A DNA stretch of 6,635 bases from Nanobdellota archaeon (lineage in GTDB: Archaea > Nanobdellota > Nanobdellia > Woesearchaeales > GW2011-AR15), in assembly GCA_018815145.1 (NCBI GenBank), contig JAHIYL010000240.1:1-6635 (forward strand), read 5' to 3'. Both the position numbers and the translations under genes were made by a program. Shown piece by piece: positions 5,443 to 6,635 of this stretch (position 1 is its first letter; every line of letters starts with the position of its first letter). Below the pieces are notes generated by a model. The model did no database searches and was not told the DNA's origin. It saw only the letters and a program-made list of their open reading frames with translations.

Positions 5443-6234
5443 TCATCCGATATAGCTTGTCTCTTTATGCTTTGAGACTTTCTTCAGGAACTTGGATTTT
5501 TTTGACAGATCCTTTATCTGTTTTTCAGGATCATGCACATCTTCTATGGATTTTATCTCGTCATCAAGGGATTTTAAATTCATATTGAGTTTATAGTGCT
5601 TATTGATGACATCAAGGATCTCCCTGGCGCCTTTTATGCCTATGAAAAGCGGATGTCCATATGTTTCAGCTAAGAGAGCTGCTCCTTCAACATGCCTTTT
5701 TTTCGCGAGTCCAAGCATCAAGCCAGATACACCTATTATGGGACCGACCACACCATATACATTTGGATTGACTGATTTGTATTTTTTCAGCCTTTCAGCA
5801 TATTTTTTTGAAGTCGCTGTGCAATATACTTTTGGGTGCTTCGGCACTTCCCTAAGGCCGATCCCTCCCAATGTTAGGATGTCATAAGGACTGTTCTGTT
5901 CCATAAGGTCAAGCACCCCATCACAGAACTCATAGCAGCTTGTTTCATCAATAGGCTGCACATCTCCTGTAAGAATCAGGAAATCCTGCTTTTCATTTGT
6001 CCGTTTATGGTACATTTCTATGCTTGGGAGCTCTATCAGGTTCTTTTCGTTCACATACACTGAATGCGGCATCTTGTACGAGAAAAAACTGTATACTTTT
6101 TTTGCCTTCAATTCTTCAACCATGAAATCTGTCACAATTTTCCCAACATTTCCGATTCCCGGAAGACCCACTATCAATGTTGCTGAAGAAATTTTTGGAA
6201 ACTTGCTTTCTTTTGTTATTTTCCATTTTTCCAT
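5443..6234 (-). CDS. PAC2-family protein (proteasome assembly chaperone-like, PbaA/PbaB type)
   Basis: This is a soluble protein of 263 residues resembling the PAC2 family, whose archaeal members PbaA and PbaB assist 20S proteasome assembly or bind the proteasome. Visible signatures are LIVGLPGIGNVGKIVTDF (20-37) near the N-terminus, LTLGGIGLREVPKHP (120-134), GVVGPIIGVSGLMLGLAKK (161-179), and the GAALLAETYGHP segment (184-195). The last 50 residues are charged and probably helical. Archaeal Pba proteins can carry a C-terminal HbYX motif that docks on the alpha ring. Here the end is SYIG, with Tyr third from the end rather than penultimate, so the motif is not canonical. The ATG at 6234 lies about 29 nt from a TATA box with no Shine-Dalgarno site. 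Structured repeat copy B begins 12 nt after the stop. Confidence 0.9.
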   Translation of the reverse strand: MEKWKITKESKFPKISSATLIVGLPGIGNVGKIVTDFMVEELKAKKVYSFFSYKMPHSVYVNEKNLIELPSIEMYHKRTNEKQDFLILTGDVQPIDETSCYEFCDGVLDLMEQNSPYDILTLGGIGLREVPKHPKVYCTATSKKYAERLKKYKSVNPNVYGVVGPIIGVSGLMLGLAKKRHVEGAALLAETYGHPLFIGIKGAREILDVINKHYKLNMNLKSLDDEIKSIEDVHDPEKQIKDLSKKSKFLKKVSKHKETSYIG

Positions 6235-6259
6235 TTTTAAATTTATAAAGAATGAAAGA

Positions 6260-6267
6260 TTTATATA
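6260..6267 (-). promoter_or_regulatory. TATA box of the PAC2 gene
   Basis: TATATAAA on the minus strand is centred about 29 nt before the ATG at 6234. The spacing predicts a leaderless mRNA. Confidence 0.6.
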
Positions 6268-6330
6268 GGTTGTGATTGAAAATTATTCGCATACTTGAGA
6301 TTGAGCACATAAAATAGTTGTACACAGTAA

Positions 6331-6486
6331 TTATTTATCTAATTTGTTATCTATTATCGGTGCAAACTTAACAACCAGATAAAACAGAAGGATGCTTAAA
6401 AGATTGCCAAACAAAATTCTTACTTCAAATGGTTCTGCAAAAAGCACATATAAAGTAATCACAAAGAGTAATGCCAAAACAATCAT
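6331..6486 (-). CDS. Small hydrophobic protein, probable two-helix membrane protein
   Basis: From ATG 6486 the frame gives 51 residues. A hydrophobic segment (residues 1-17), a short acidic loop (EPFEVR, 18-23) and a second hydrophobic segment (24-42) lead to a charged tail ending IIDNKLDK. This is the layout of a small membrane hairpin protein. I do not recognise a family. The start is uncertain: an in-frame TTG lies at 6498 and the frame stays open to 6519. No Shine-Dalgarno site is visible, and the nearest TATA-like box would place transcription near 6510-6515, giving a leader of about 25 nt to the ATG. It lies 97 nt upstream of the PAC2 gene, which has its own promoter. The case rests on composition only. 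Confidence 0.45.
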   Translation of the reverse strand: MIVLALLFVITLYVLFAEPFEVRILFGNLLSILLFYLVVKFAPIIDNKLDK

Positions 6487-6532
6487 TAATGAATCCAATG
6501 GTATCCTGTAATAGGTCAGTCATCTGAAGCAG

Positions 6533-6546
6533 ATTATAAATTATAT
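6533..6546 (-). promoter_or_regulatory. AT-rich TATA-like region upstream of the small membrane ORF
   Basis: On the minus strand the run reads ATATAATTTATAAT. Either half could serve as a TATA box, with transcription starting near 6510-6515, upstream of the possible starts at 6498 and 6486. Confidence 0.35.
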
Positions 6547-6560
6547 TCTCTAATACCGAA

Positions 6561-6570
6561 AAATATATAT
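6561..6570 (+). promoter_or_regulatory. TATA box of the plus-strand gene at 6597
   Basis: AAATATATAT is centred about 31 nt before the ATG at 6597 on the plus strand. The gap between them contains the inverted repeat at 6578-6594. Confidence 0.55.
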
Positions 6571-6577
6571 TCTTGTT

Positions 6578-6594
6578 TAGCTACATTGTAGCTA
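6578..6594 (+). promoter_or_regulatory. Perfect inverted repeat between TATA box and start codon, candidate operator
   Basis: TAGCTAC and GTAGCTA form a perfect 7-bp inverted repeat around ATT. It fills the space between TATA box and ATG, where a bound dimeric repressor would block RNA polymerase. The core TACATTGTA recalls the TACA-NN-TGTA boxes of CopY/BlaI-type repressors but has a one-base centre, so it does not match exactly. A role as operator is inferred from position and symmetry. Confidence 0.55.
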
Positions 6595-6596
6595 TT

Positions 6597-6635
6597 ATGA
6601 AAAAAGAAACAAAAATTGAGCTAACTGGATATGAA
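6597..6635 (+). CDS. Start of an unidentified gene, cut by window end
   Basis: Thirteen codons are visible, reading MKKETKIELTGYE and still open at the window end. The ATG is well placed after a TATA box, and the inverted repeat just upstream suggests regulated expression. The short stretch TKIELTG resembles the first strand of heavy-metal-associated domains, as at the start of some copper ATPases, but the metal-binding cysteines would lie beyond the window. That reading is a guess. Confidence 0.5.
   Translation, partial: MKKETKIELTGYE

Noticed and set aside
6487..6523. ATG at 6523 as the start of a 32-codon minus-strand gene
   Set aside because: It lies in a different frame from the hydrophobic ORF, encodes a Cys-containing peptide without recognisable features, and sits too close to the TATA-like box.
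6581..6591. Exact CopY/BlaI box (TACA-NN-TGTA)
   Set aside because: The centre has one base where the consensus has two, so only general resemblance can be claimed.

Overview
The window looks archaeal. Nearly every gene has an AT-rich TATA-like box about 27-31 nt upstream of its ATG and no clear Shine-Dalgarno sequence, which fits archaeal promoters and leaderless mRNAs. The single tRNA has the marks of an archaeal initiator tRNA-Met: an A1:U72 pair and three G:C pairs in the anticodon stem. The proteins are also of archaeal type (a DHH/DHHA1 phosphoesterase, a PAC2-family proteasome-assembly protein, NapA/Kef-type and NhaP-type antiporters). Base composition is AT-rich. I cannot place the organism more finely; an uncultivated euryarchaeal or DPANN lineage is only a guess.

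Layout. Positions 1-111 hold most of a structured repeat (copy A, cut by the window edge), followed by a T-rich tract. The plus-strand DHH phosphoesterase gene (196-1215) and a CPA2-type cation/proton antiporter gene (1256-2680) come next. A CPA1/NhaP-type Na+/H+ antiporter gene on the minus strand (2736-4316) converges on them. Positions 4385-4521 hold a 22-bp direct repeat of the tRNA 3' end and its T-run, enclosing 93 bp with hairpin potential. The initiator tRNA-Met gene is at 4509-4583 (minus). Then follow an unrecognised membrane protein gene (4667-5227, minus), the complete structured repeat copy B (5293-5431), the PAC2 gene (5443-6234, minus), a probable 51-residue membrane protein gene (6331-6486, minus), and the first 13 codons of a plus-strand gene at 6597 with a perfect inverted repeat between its TATA box and start.

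Functional picture. The two antiporters of different families suggest attention to Na+/H+ (and possibly K+) homeostasis; they converge and so are separate transcription units. The DHH and PAC2 proteins and the tRNA are housekeeping functions without an obvious link to them. Most genes appear to have their own promoter, so there is little evidence for long operons.

The most interesting signal is the pair of structured repeats about 5.3 kb apart. The 5' half is almost identical between copies. The 3' half diverges but keeps a 12-bp hairpin through three compensatory base-pair changes. That points to selection on a fold, either a non-coding RNA or the DNA hairpins of a small mobile element. The CACGCCC-loop-GGGCG hairpin resembles IS200/IS605-type ends, but no transposase or TnpB gene is visible here.
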